A DNA stretch of 21,763 nt from Bryobacteraceae bacterium (GTDB taxonomy: Bacteria > Acidobacteriota > Terriglobia > Bryobacterales > Bryobacteraceae): positions 1 to 21,763 of the forward strand of contig JASHQT010000004.1 in the NCBI GenBank assembly GCA_030039005.1. Reading direction: 5' to 3'. The translations under genes and the position numbers were made by a program. Under the pieces are notes generated by a model. That model was not told the DNA's origin. It did no database searches and saw only the letters and a list, made by a program, of their open reading frames with translations. Every line of letters starts with the position of its first letter. The first letter of the stretch is position 1. This document shows, piece by piece, positions 15,710-21,763 of this stretch.

Positions 15710-17368
15710 ATGGCTGGTGTCGCAGCCAAGTTCATACCGCGAGAACTGTTGATCCACACGCCGGACGGCGCGGTACGGCCGCTCATGCTGGAGCGCCAGC
15801 GTTACACGCTCGGGCGGTCCAGCGCCAACGAGCTGTGCTATCCCGAGGACGCCGGTCTCTCGCGCCAGCACCTGGCGCTGGAACGCGAAGACGACACCTG
15901 GACGGTGCGCGATTTGGGCAGCAAGAACGGCACGTATGTCAACGGTGTCCGCATCACCGCTCCCTATCCGCTCGGCAAGAACGATCGCGTCACGGCCGGC
16001 CACATCGCGCTCGATTTCGGCGAAAATTCGCTGCCTCCGCCCAGCGATCACACGGTCATCTTCATTGAAGGCGTCACGCCCGCGACTTCGGTCGCCACCA
16101 CCGTGGCCACGAGCCTCAAAGGCGTGCTCAGCCAGGAAGAAAAGATCGAGGGCGGACCACAGATGCGCGCGCTGATTCGCGCGGGCCGCGAACTGGCCGG
16201 CAATATGCCGCTGGCGGAGCTTTTCAAGCTCATCATGAACCTGTCCGTGGAAGCTGTGGGCGCGACGCGCGGTGTGTTGATGACGCTCGAAAACAACGAG
16301 TTGGTGGTGCAGGCGGCGCTAGGGGAAGGCTTTCGCATCAGCAGCGCCGTGCGCGACCGGGTGATCAAGGAGAAAACGTCTCTGCTGGTGCGCGACGCGC
16401 GGCTGGACGAGGCGTTCGCGGACCGCATGAGCATCGTGCAGCAACAAATTCGCAGCATGCTGGCCGTTCCGCTGCAAACCGACGACCGCGTCATCGGGCT
16501 GATCTACCTGGACTCGCCGCACTTTATCCACGAATTCACCAAGGACGATCTCAGCCTGTTGACGGTGATGGCAAACGTCGCGGCCATCCGCATCGAGCAC
16601 ACGCGTCTGGCCGAAGTGGAAGCGGCCGAGCGCCTGCACGCCAAGGAGCTCGCGCAGGCCGCCGAAATCCAGCGCAGCCTGCTTCCGGTGAAATCGCCGC
16701 ATGTTCCGGGCGTGGATCTGGCAGGCTACAACGCCGCCTGCCGGACGGTCGGAGGCGACTACTACGATTTTCTGACGTACCCGGATGGCCGCGTCGGAAT
16801 TCTGGTGGGCGACGTGGCGGGCAAGGGAATGCCCGCGTCGCTGTTGATGTCGAGCTTACAGGCGCGCGTGCAGGTGTTGTTCGACGATCCTACGAATTTA
16901 GCGGCCCTGGTGACGCGGCTGAACCGGATCATCTCTTCCAACTGCCCTTCCAACCGCTTCATCACGTTCTTTATCGGTGTGCTCGATCCCCAAACGGGCG
17001 AGCTCACCTATGTCAACGCAGGGCACAACCCGCCGCTCGTCGCGCATGCCGACGGATCGGTCGAAAAACTGGAAGGCACGGGCCTGATCCTCGGAATTTT
17101 GCCGGTTGCGGTGTATCAACAAAAGGTGTGCCATCTCGATCCCGGCGATGTGGTGCTGCTGTTCAGCGACGGCGTCACCGAACCGGTACGTCCGGGCACC
17201 GACGAAGAGTTCGGTGAAGACCGGCTGGCGCGCATACTGACCGGGCTGCGGGATCAAAGCGCCGAATCGATCATCAACAGCGTGAATCAGAAGCTGGAGG
17301 AATTTACCGAAGGCGCTCCCCCTCCCGACGACATTACGCTGGTGGTGGCTAAACGACTGGCGAGCTGA
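15710..17368 (+). CDS. FHA-GAF-PP2C (RsbU/SpoIIE-type) serine phosphatase
   Basis: This 552-residue cytoplasmic protein has three domains. The N-terminal FHA domain (about 20-105) keeps its phosphothreonine-binding residues: Gly35-Arg36, Ser51-Arg52-x-His54 and Asn73-Gly74 in DLGSKNGTYVNG. A GAF domain (about 155-300) follows, then a short coiled linker (HAKELAQAAEIQRSLLP). The SpoIIE-type PP2C phosphatase (about 335-552) has metal-binding Asp350 in GGDYYDF, Asp368 in GDVAGKG, Asp487 in LLFSDGVTEP and Asp541 in PDDITLVV, so it should be active. Such proteins usually dephosphorylate anti-sigma-factor antagonists; here the FHA domain suggests docking to a phosphorylated Thr target, perhaps made by a Hanks-type kinase. 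Its target is not in the window. Its end overlaps the convergent ClC gene by 20 bp. Confidence 0.94.
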   Translation: MAGVAAKFIPRELLIHTPDGAVRPLMLERQRYTLGRSSANELCYPEDAGLSRQHLALEREDDTWTVRDLGSKNGTYVNGVRITAPYPLGKNDRVTAGHIALDFGENSLPPPSDHTVIFIEGVTPATSVATTVATSLKGVLSQEEKIEGGPQMRALIRAGRELAGNMPLAELFKLIMNLSVEAVGATRGVLMTLENNELVVQAALGEGFRISSAVRDRVIKEKTSLLVRDARLDEAFADRMSIVQQQIRSMLAVPLQTDDRVIGLIYLDSPHFIHEFTKDDLSLLTVMANVAAIRIEHTRLAEVEAAERLHAKELAQAAEIQRSLLPVKSPHVPGVDLAGYNAACRTVGGDYYDFLTYPDGRVGILVGDVAGKGMPASLLMSSLQARVQVLFDDPTNLAALVTRLNRIISSNCPSNRFITFFIGVLDPQTGELTYVNAGHNPPLVAHADGSVEKLEGTGLILGILPVAVYQQKVCHLDPGDVVLLFSDGVTEPVRPGTDEEFGEDRLARILTGLRDQSAESIINSVNQKLEEFTEGAPPPDDITLVVAKRLAS

Positions 17369-19166
17369 CGCCGCTCTTGCGGCCGAGCGTGGGCAAACGA
17401 ATTTTCAACACGCGCTCGCGGTCCCGCTCCTGGGCCAGATTGCGCGTGCGCGCCGAGAGCAGATCCCGCAGCGCGATCATGCCCAGCAGCTTTTTCTCGC
17501 TGCCCCGCTCCACCACCGGGAATCGCGTCAGCCCGGTTTCCGCCATGCGATACACGACCGCGCGCAACGGCTCGTCCGGGTGAGCGACCACTGGCTCCTT
17601 CACCACCTCGCCGAGCGTTTCGCCGGCCGGATGCGTCTGCTCCAGCCATTGGTGCAAATCGTTCCGCGTGATAACCCCCAGCAACCGGCGGTTCTCATCC
17701 ACCACGGGATACAAGTGCTGGCCGCGAGGGGAATGATTTGCGCTCAGGATGCTGCGCACCTGCTCCAAGGTTTGGCCGGCGTGAAACGCCACCAGGTTGG
17801 TACGCATCGCTTCGCCCGCCGAGAGCACCTCCATGGGATCGACGGCGTATTCGCAGGTCAGATGATAGCCGCGTCGCGCCACCTTCTCGGTGAGGATGGA
17901 ACGCTTCAACACCAACACTGTGAACGCGTGCGCCACAAGAGAGGCTACCAAGAGGGGTAGGAGCATGTTGATGTCGTGGGTGAGTTCGAGGGCGAAGATC
18001 GCGCCGGTTAACGGGACCCGCATCGCGCCGCCCAGAATCGCGCCCATGCCCACCAGCGGCCAGAACGCGACGCCTAAATGCGGCAGGAAGATCCCTTCGA
18101 ACCCGCCGAGCGCGCCTCCCATCATCAGCAGCGGCGCCAGCACACCACCCGAGGTGCCCGAGCTCAGTGCGACTACCCAAATGGTAGACTTCACCAAAAG
18201 AATGCCGATCATGGTGCTGCGCGGCACGTCGCCCTGGACCAGCAAGCCGATGGTGTCGTAGCCGACGCCCAGCGCCTGCGGGAAAATCAATCCGCCGATG
18301 CCGACCACCACGCCGCCGATCGCCGGCCACCACATCCAATGGATGGGAAGTTTGCGAAAAAGATCTTCCGTCGCGTAGACGGCGCGTGTCAGAAGGCTGG
18401 CCAGCACGCCGGCCAGGATGCCGCAGATCACGCAGCCGATCAAGCCCCACACACCAATGAAGAGGGGATGCGGCTTGACGGGAAAAATGGGGCCGGTCCC
18501 GAGGATGTAGCGGCGCGCCGCGCCCGCCGTGGCACTCGCCAAAGCGACGGGAATGAAGCTGCGCGGCTTCCACTCGAACAGCAGCAGCTCCACGGCCAGC
18601 AGCACCGCCGCGACCGGCGAAGCGAAGGTGGCCGACATTCCGGCCGCCGCGCCCGCCACCAGCAGCGTCTTGCGCTCCACGCTGGTGAGCCGGAAAAACT
18701 GCGCCAGCATCGAGCCGAATGCGCCGCCGGTGACGATGATCGGCCCCTCGGCGCCGAAAGGACCGCCGGTTCCAATCGCAATCGCCGACGACAGCGGCTT
18801 CAGAAACGCCAGCCGCGGCTCGACTTTGCTGCCGTTGATGAGGATGGACTCGAGCGCTTCGGGAATTCCGTGCCCGCGTATGCGTTCCGAGCCGTAGCGC
18901 GCCATGAAACCCACGATGACCGATCCGGCCACCGGCACCAGGATGGCCCAGAGGCCCAAGGTATTCGCCGAGGGCGACGACAGCGCGGTACCCCAGCGGT
19001 GGAAGTATGCGAAGTTTGTGATAATGCCGATCAGCCGGAGTAGAACCCAGGCCATGCCCGTGCCGATGAAGCCAACCACGATCGCCAGCGCGGAGATCGG
19101 AAGCACGCGCCAATCGGTGGAGAAGTCGCCCAGTTCGTGGGAATGCGAATGCGGCTGGCTGCTCAT
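17349..19166 (-). CDS. ClC-family chloride channel/transporter with two CBS domains
   Basis: The 605-residue membrane protein starts with a histidine-rich tail (QPHSHSHELGD). About ten or more membrane helices follow (20-430), then a pair of cytoplasmic CBS domains (about 440-590). ClC signature loops are GHGIP (98-102), GAEGP with the gating Glu140, and GGVLAP further on. Glu198 in LFEWKP aligns with the internal proton glutamate of E. coli ClcA, so Cl-/H+ exchange is possible rather than a pure channel. In GHGIP, His99 replaces the usual serine, a known variation among bacterial relatives. The CBS pair may sense nucleotides or ionic strength. The ATG at 19166 overlaps the marR stop in ATGA, so translation is coupled to the regulator. 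It ends in a 20-bp overlap with the phosphatase gene. Confidence 0.93.
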   Translation of the reverse strand: MSSQPHSHSHELGDFSTDWRVLPISALAIVVGFIGTGMAWVLLRLIGIITNFAYFHRWGTALSSPSANTLGLWAILVPVAGSVIVGFMARYGSERIRGHGIPEALESILINGSKVEPRLAFLKPLSSAIAIGTGGPFGAEGPIIVTGGAFGSMLAQFFRLTSVERKTLLVAGAAAGMSATFASPVAAVLLAVELLLFEWKPRSFIPVALASATAGAARRYILGTGPIFPVKPHPLFIGVWGLIGCVICGILAGVLASLLTRAVYATEDLFRKLPIHWMWWPAIGGVVVGIGGLIFPQALGVGYDTIGLLVQGDVPRSTMIGILLVKSTIWVVALSSGTSGGVLAPLLMMGGALGGFEGIFLPHLGVAFWPLVGMGAILGGAMRVPLTGAIFALELTHDINMLLPLLVASLVAHAFTVLVLKRSILTEKVARRGYHLTCEYAVDPMEVLSAGEAMRTNLVAFHAGQTLEQVRSILSANHSPRGQHLYPVVDENRRLLGVITRNDLHQWLEQTHPAGETLGEVVKEPVVAHPDEPLRAVVYRMAETGLTRFPVVERGSEKKLLGMIALRDLLSARTRNLAQERDRERVLKIRLPTLGRKSGVSSPVV

Positions 19167-19621
19167 GCGGCACTCGTCCTTCCCGGATGCTGGCCTGTAT
19201 GCTGGGCTGCGTGCTGGCGCGCGATGGAACGCAACGCCTTGGCCAGCCGCGGCCCGGCGACTTCCAGCTCCTGGTGATGCTCGATGGAAAGCTTCCTTAA
19301 GACGCGGGCGCCGGAAGCGGTCAGGTGAACCATCACTTCCCGCCGGTCTTCATCGCCCGCGGCCCGCGAGAGGTATCCGGCCTTCTCCAGGCGGTCGACC
19401 AGCTCAACGGTGCTGTGATGCTTGAGTTGCAAACGCGCGGCCAGTTCGCCGATAGTGGCGCGGGCCTTGCCGGGCAGTCCTTTGACGGCCAATAGCAATT
19501 GGTGCTGCTGCGGCTCCAGGCCCGCGGCGCGCGACTGCTCCTCGCTGAAGGCGAGGAATCGCCGGATCTGAGAGCGGAATTCGGCCAGCGCACGGTATTC
19601 TTCGAGAGAAAGATCTTTCAT
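19163..19621 (-). CDS. MarR-family transcriptional regulator
   Basis: This 152-residue protein is of MarR type: helix-rich ends and a winged helix-turn-helix at about residues 50-105. The DNA-binding core reads ATIGELAARLQLKHHSTVEL and the wing VDRLEKAGYLSRAAGDEDRR. The basic DEDRREVMVHLT wing is a family hallmark. It should bind DNA as a dimer and lose affinity on ligand binding or oxidation; its two termini lack cysteines, so a thiol switch is unlikely. The tail is histidine-rich (ARQHAAQHTGQHPG), so metal sensing is imaginable. It lies just behind a perfect palindrome at 19624-19648 and overlaps the ClC start by 4 bp, which fits self-repression with ClC as the main target. Confidence 0.93.
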   Translation of the reverse strand: MKDLSLEEYRALAEFRSQIRRFLAFSEEQSRAAGLEPQQHQLLLAVKGLPGKARATIGELAARLQLKHHSTVELVDRLEKAGYLSRAAGDEDRREVMVHLTASGARVLRKLSIEHHQELEVAGPRLAKALRSIARQHAAQHTGQHPGRTSAA

Positions 19622-19623
19622 CT

Positions 19624-19648
19624 ATTTATATCGTATCACGATATAAAT
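19624..19648. promoter_or_regulatory. 25-bp palindromic operator in front of marR
   Basis: ATTTATATCGT (19624-19634) and ACGATATAAAT (19638-19648) are exact reverse complements around a central ATC. The site ends 2 bp before the marR ATG. It contains -10-like boxes on the minus strand (TATAAA just before the ATG, TTATAT further up). A dimer bound here would block transcription start directly. Confidence 0.8.
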
Positions 19649-19697
19649 CCGGATGGCGGTGGCGCCGTTGCGCGCAGGCCCGCACAATCCGACAGCG

Positions 19698-21554
19698 CTA
19701 TTTCTTTCCCTGAAGCTCGGTCAGCCGGCGCTGCGCCTCTGCGTTGCCGAGCGCGGCGGACTGCTGGTAGAGCTGCTTGGCCCGGTCTAAGTTTTTAGGT
19801 ACGCCGCGGCCTTGTTCATAGAACCGCGCCAGGTCGTACAGACCGGCGGGATTGTTCAAATCGGCCGCCCGCTGAAACCACTTGGCCGCTTCGTCATTGT
19901 TCTGGGGAACATCTTCGGCGCCGAGCCAGTATAATGCGCCGAGCGAAACCATGGCGGCGGAATTGCCCGCCACAGCAGCGCGCAGGAACCAGCGCTCGGC
20001 TTCCAGGCCCTGCTGGGGAACACCGTCGCCGGTGCGATAGCATTCGCCTAGTTCCTGCATTGCATTCGTATCGCCCAGATCGGCGCTTTCGCGCAGCAGC
20101 GCGGCGGCATCTTCCGCCTTGCCGTCGCGACGTTTGGCCAGTGCGGCGTTGTAAAACTCCCGCGCCCGGAAGGAATCCGGAACTTTGACCGCCGGAGCCG
20201 CTTCCTGCGTGCTCCGTGGCGGCGTGGAGGACGGCTTATCCACCGATTTATCGGGCGATTTATCGGGCGATCTATCGGGCGCGACTGCGGGCGCGATTGC
20301 CTGCGAATGCTCGGCGGCTTCAGGCCGCGGAGACGAAGCCGGTCCCACGGGAGTCGGCTTTTGGGGGAGAGCGTGCCCCACGTCTGGGGCAGCGGCCGAG
20401 ACGACCGTTGGGGGCACAGCGGGAGTATTTCTGTAGTGAAGCGCGGCGAGGGAAAGCGCGAGTACGAGCAGGGCCGCGGCGCTGACGCCGAGATATCGCA
20501 GAGGGACGCGGCGGCGTTTGACCAGCGGCGGATTTTGCGCCGGAACGGCCGGCTCGGCGAACAGCGCCTTTTCCAGCGCGGCTGTGAACTCGGCGCAACT
20601 CGGATAGCGCTGCTCGGGAAAACGATGCAAGCCGCGAGCCAGCACTTGATCCAGCGCCGCGGGCAAAGCGGGCTTCACGGCACGCGCGGAAGGGCGCGGC
20701 CCGTAGACAATCAGGTGCGCCACGGTGGCCATCGAATCGGCCTCGAACGGACGGACGCCGGTGAACAATTCGTAGGCCAGCACGGCGAGCGAAAACTGGT
20801 CCGAACGGCCATCCACTGGCTGCGCCTCGATCTGCTCGGGCGACATATAGCTTGGCGTTCCCATCAGCACGCCCGTCAGAGTGGCATCCTGGGACACCAC
20901 CTTCGCGATACCGAAATCGGCCACTTTCACGGTGCTGCCGTTTTGCAGCATGATATTAGCCGGCTTGATGTCCCGATGCACGATGCTGTGCTGGTGCGCG
21001 TAATCCAGCGCCGCCGCGGTCTGTTGCAGAATTCCGAGCGCTGTTTTCGATTCCAACGGGCCCGCGGCGAGTACCCCTTGCAGCGACGGGCCGTCGACGT
21101 GCTCCATGGTGATGAAGGCCGAGTCTTCGTGCATGCCGACGTCGAGGATGACGACGATACCGGGATGGAACAGGCGGCCGGCCGACCGCGCCTCGCGGAA
21201 CAGACGCTCCTTCAGGAATTCAGCTTTCGCGGGCTCGGTTCCGGCGCTGAGGCCGATCACCTTGACGGCCACGCGGCGGCCGATCATCGGGTCGATGGCG
21301 TCGTACACGATTCCCATGGCGCCGCGCCCGAGTTCGCCGCGGATCAGGTAGCGTCCGATCTGGTTGGTGTGCGGAAGAGTGGCATCGAGGAAAGAATCCC
21401 GCGCGACGCGGGCGCGCAGCAATTCTTCCACGGCCTCCGCTAGAGCGGCGTCGCCCGCGCTGGCCGATTTAACGTAAGACGCCCTTTCGGCTTCCGGGCG
21501 CTCCAGCGCCTGGTCGAAAATCTGGCGCATGCGTTGATGAAACTCCGTCGCCAT
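19698..21554 (-). CDS. Membrane Ser/Thr protein kinase with C-terminal Sel1 repeats
   Basis: This 618-residue Hanks-type kinase has an N-terminal 60-residue arm (EFHQRMRQIFDQALERPEAE) typical of acidobacterial kinases. The kinase domain (about 68-330) shows the glycine loop GRGAMG, Lys98 in VAVK, HRDIKPANIM with Asp195, and DFGIAK with Asp213; all catalytic residues are present. One membrane segment (about 352-373) is followed by a proline/serine-rich linker holding a 12-bp tandem repeat. At least three Sel1-like repeats lie at about 470-615 (GDGVPQQGLEAERWFLRAA, LNNPAGLYDLARFYEQGRG), outside the membrane. These could bind a partner that controls the kinase. TATAAT on the minus strand about 38 nt upstream may be its own -10. 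The sigma factor end lies 73 bp upstream, so it may share an mRNA. Confidence 0.95.
   Translation of the reverse strand: MATEFHQRMRQIFDQALERPEAERASYVKSASAGDAALAEAVEELLRARVARDSFLDATLPHTNQIGRYLIRGELGRGAMGIVYDAIDPMIGRRVAVKVIGLSAGTEPAKAEFLKERLFREARSAGRLFHPGIVVILDVGMHEDSAFITMEHVDGPSLQGVLAAGPLESKTALGILQQTAAALDYAHQHSIVHRDIKPANIMLQNGSTVKVADFGIAKVVSQDATLTGVLMGTPSYMSPEQIEAQPVDGRSDQFSLAVLAYELFTGVRPFEADSMATVAHLIVYGPRPSARAVKPALPAALDQVLARGLHRFPEQRYPSCAEFTAALEKALFAEPAVPAQNPPLVKRRRVPLRYLGVSAAALLVLALSLAALHYRNTPAVPPTVVSAAAPDVGHALPQKPTPVGPASSPRPEAAEHSQAIAPAVAPDRSPDKSPDKSVDKPSSTPPRSTQEAAPAVKVPDSFRAREFYNAALAKRRDGKAEDAAALLRESADLGDTNAMQELGECYRTGDGVPQQGLEAERWFLRAAVAGNSAAMVSLGALYWLGAEDVPQNNDEAAKWFQRAADLNNPAGLYDLARFYEQGRGVPKNLDRAKQLYQQSAALGNAEAQRRLTELQGKK
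20244..20279. repeat. Three 12-bp tandem repeats inside the kinase gene
   Basis: CGATTTATCGGG occurs at 20244-20255 and 20256-20267, with a one-base variant (CGATCTATCGGG) at 20268-20279. In the kinase frame they encode a serine-proline-aspartate-lysine unit in the linker after the membrane segment. Copy-number change would stay in frame. Confidence 0.85.
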
Positions 21555-21592
21555 AGAAGGCTCGACCGCGGCGGGGCCCGCAGTTTCCTCAT

Positions 21593-21598
21593 ATTATA
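21593..21598 (-). promoter_or_regulatory. Possible -10 element of the kinase gene
   Basis: A consensus TATAAT on the minus strand sits between the sigma factor stop and the kinase ATG. A start about 7 bp further would give a leader of roughly 30 nt. The -35 region shows no good match. Confidence 0.45.
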
Positions 21599-21627
21599 AG
21601 CGCGAGCGCCTCGGAAACCCGTGCGAA

Positions 21628-21763
21628 TTATGCCGAGGGTTTTCGCGCCGGACGCGGATGCATCCGGCTCAGCAGCCAGGCTCGCGCGAATTCCCAATCG
21701 CGGCGGACCGTGGGGACCGAGATCTCGAGCGTCTCCGCGATTTCGGCATCGGTATAGCCGCCG
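21628..21763 (-). CDS. C-terminal end of an ECF-like sigma factor, partial
   Basis: Only the last 44 residues are inside the window; the start lies beyond base 21763. They read GGYTDAEIAETLEISVPTVR, then RDWEFARAWLLSRM, which is the helix-turn-helix of sigma-70 region 4. The RDWxxARAWL sequence recalls an ECF-type group frequent in Acidobacteriota and Planctomycetes, often coded next to Ser/Thr kinases. It should bind the -35 element of its target promoters as part of RNA polymerase. The stop TAA is 73 bp before the kinase ATG on the same strand, so the two likely form a signalling unit. The tail HPRPARKPSA is basic. A plain LuxR/other HTH regulator is the main alternative, as regions 2 and 3 cannot be seen. 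Confidence 0.72.
   Translation of the reverse strand, partial: GGYTDAEIAETLEISVPTVRRDWEFARAWLLSRMHPRPARKPSA

Noticed and set aside
17695..19173. 492-codon frame on the same strand as the ClC gene
   Set aside because: Frame-shifted reading of ClC, very rich in arginine, glycine and histidine, with no membrane segments.
20307..21443. 378-codon plus-strand frame opposite the kinase
   Set aside because: Shadow of the kinase domain, whose catalytic motifs are all present on the other strand.
21655..21666. 12-bp palindrome CGGATGCATCCG in the sigma factor end
   Set aside because: It lies in coding sequence and is of a length expected by chance; no sign of a binding site or terminator.

Overview
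The window is GC-rich, densely coded bacterial DNA, most likely from a member of the Acidobacteriota, possibly a Solibacter/Bryobacter-like soil lineage. That placement is an inference from gene content: an ECF-type sigma factor end next to a receptor-like Ser/Thr kinase with Sel1 repeats, a secreted TPR protein, a GH57-DUF3536 protein near an alpha-glucan phosphorylase, and an FHA-GAF-PP2C phosphatase. No rRNA, tRNA, CRISPR array or intact mobile element was seen.

Layout. Bases 1-4107 are loosely packed and look accessory. They hold a possible IS21-type element end, a beta-carbonic anhydrase, a secreted TPR protein, a non-coding stretch with a perfect 10-bp hairpin and a possible serine-recombinase scrap, and an unrecognised secreted four-cysteine protein. 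Bases 4108-7707 hold a small polytopic membrane protein (minus) divergent from a PAS/GAF/GAF/GGDEF/EAL cyclic-di-GMP protein (plus). Bases 7688-13563 are an alpha-glucan block: a minus-strand run (small coiled-coil protein, YbjQ/UPF0145 protein, GH57-DUF3536 protein) divergent from glgP (plus). Bases 13812-15683 hold a cysteine-rich zinc-ribbon protein (plus) facing accD and rlmH (both minus). An FHA-GAF-PP2C phosphatase (plus) starts 26 bp from rlmH in a divergent pair. A minus-strand MarR-ClC operon follows, with a perfect palindromic operator in front of marR. At the right edge lie a Ser/Thr kinase with Sel1 repeats and the C-terminal end of an ECF-like sigma factor, both minus.

How the genes may work together. 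GlgP and the GH57 protein probably share glycogen or other alpha-glucan as substrate. The kinase with the adjacent sigma factor, the FHA-PP2C phosphatase and the GGDEF-EAL protein are three separate signalling modules (Ser/Thr phosphorylation, partner-switch-type dephosphorylation, c-di-GMP). The MarR protein probably represses itself and the translationally coupled ClC transporter. accD and rlmH are housekeeping genes.

The clearest less-ordinary signals are the 25-bp MarR operator, the compact rlmH/FHA bidirectional promoter candidate, the GGDEF-EAL protein that lacks its inhibitory site and carries a changed EAL signature, the nine-cysteine zinc protein, and two convergent gene pairs that each overlap by exactly 20 bp. 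I did not find a convincing, wholly new multi-gene system.
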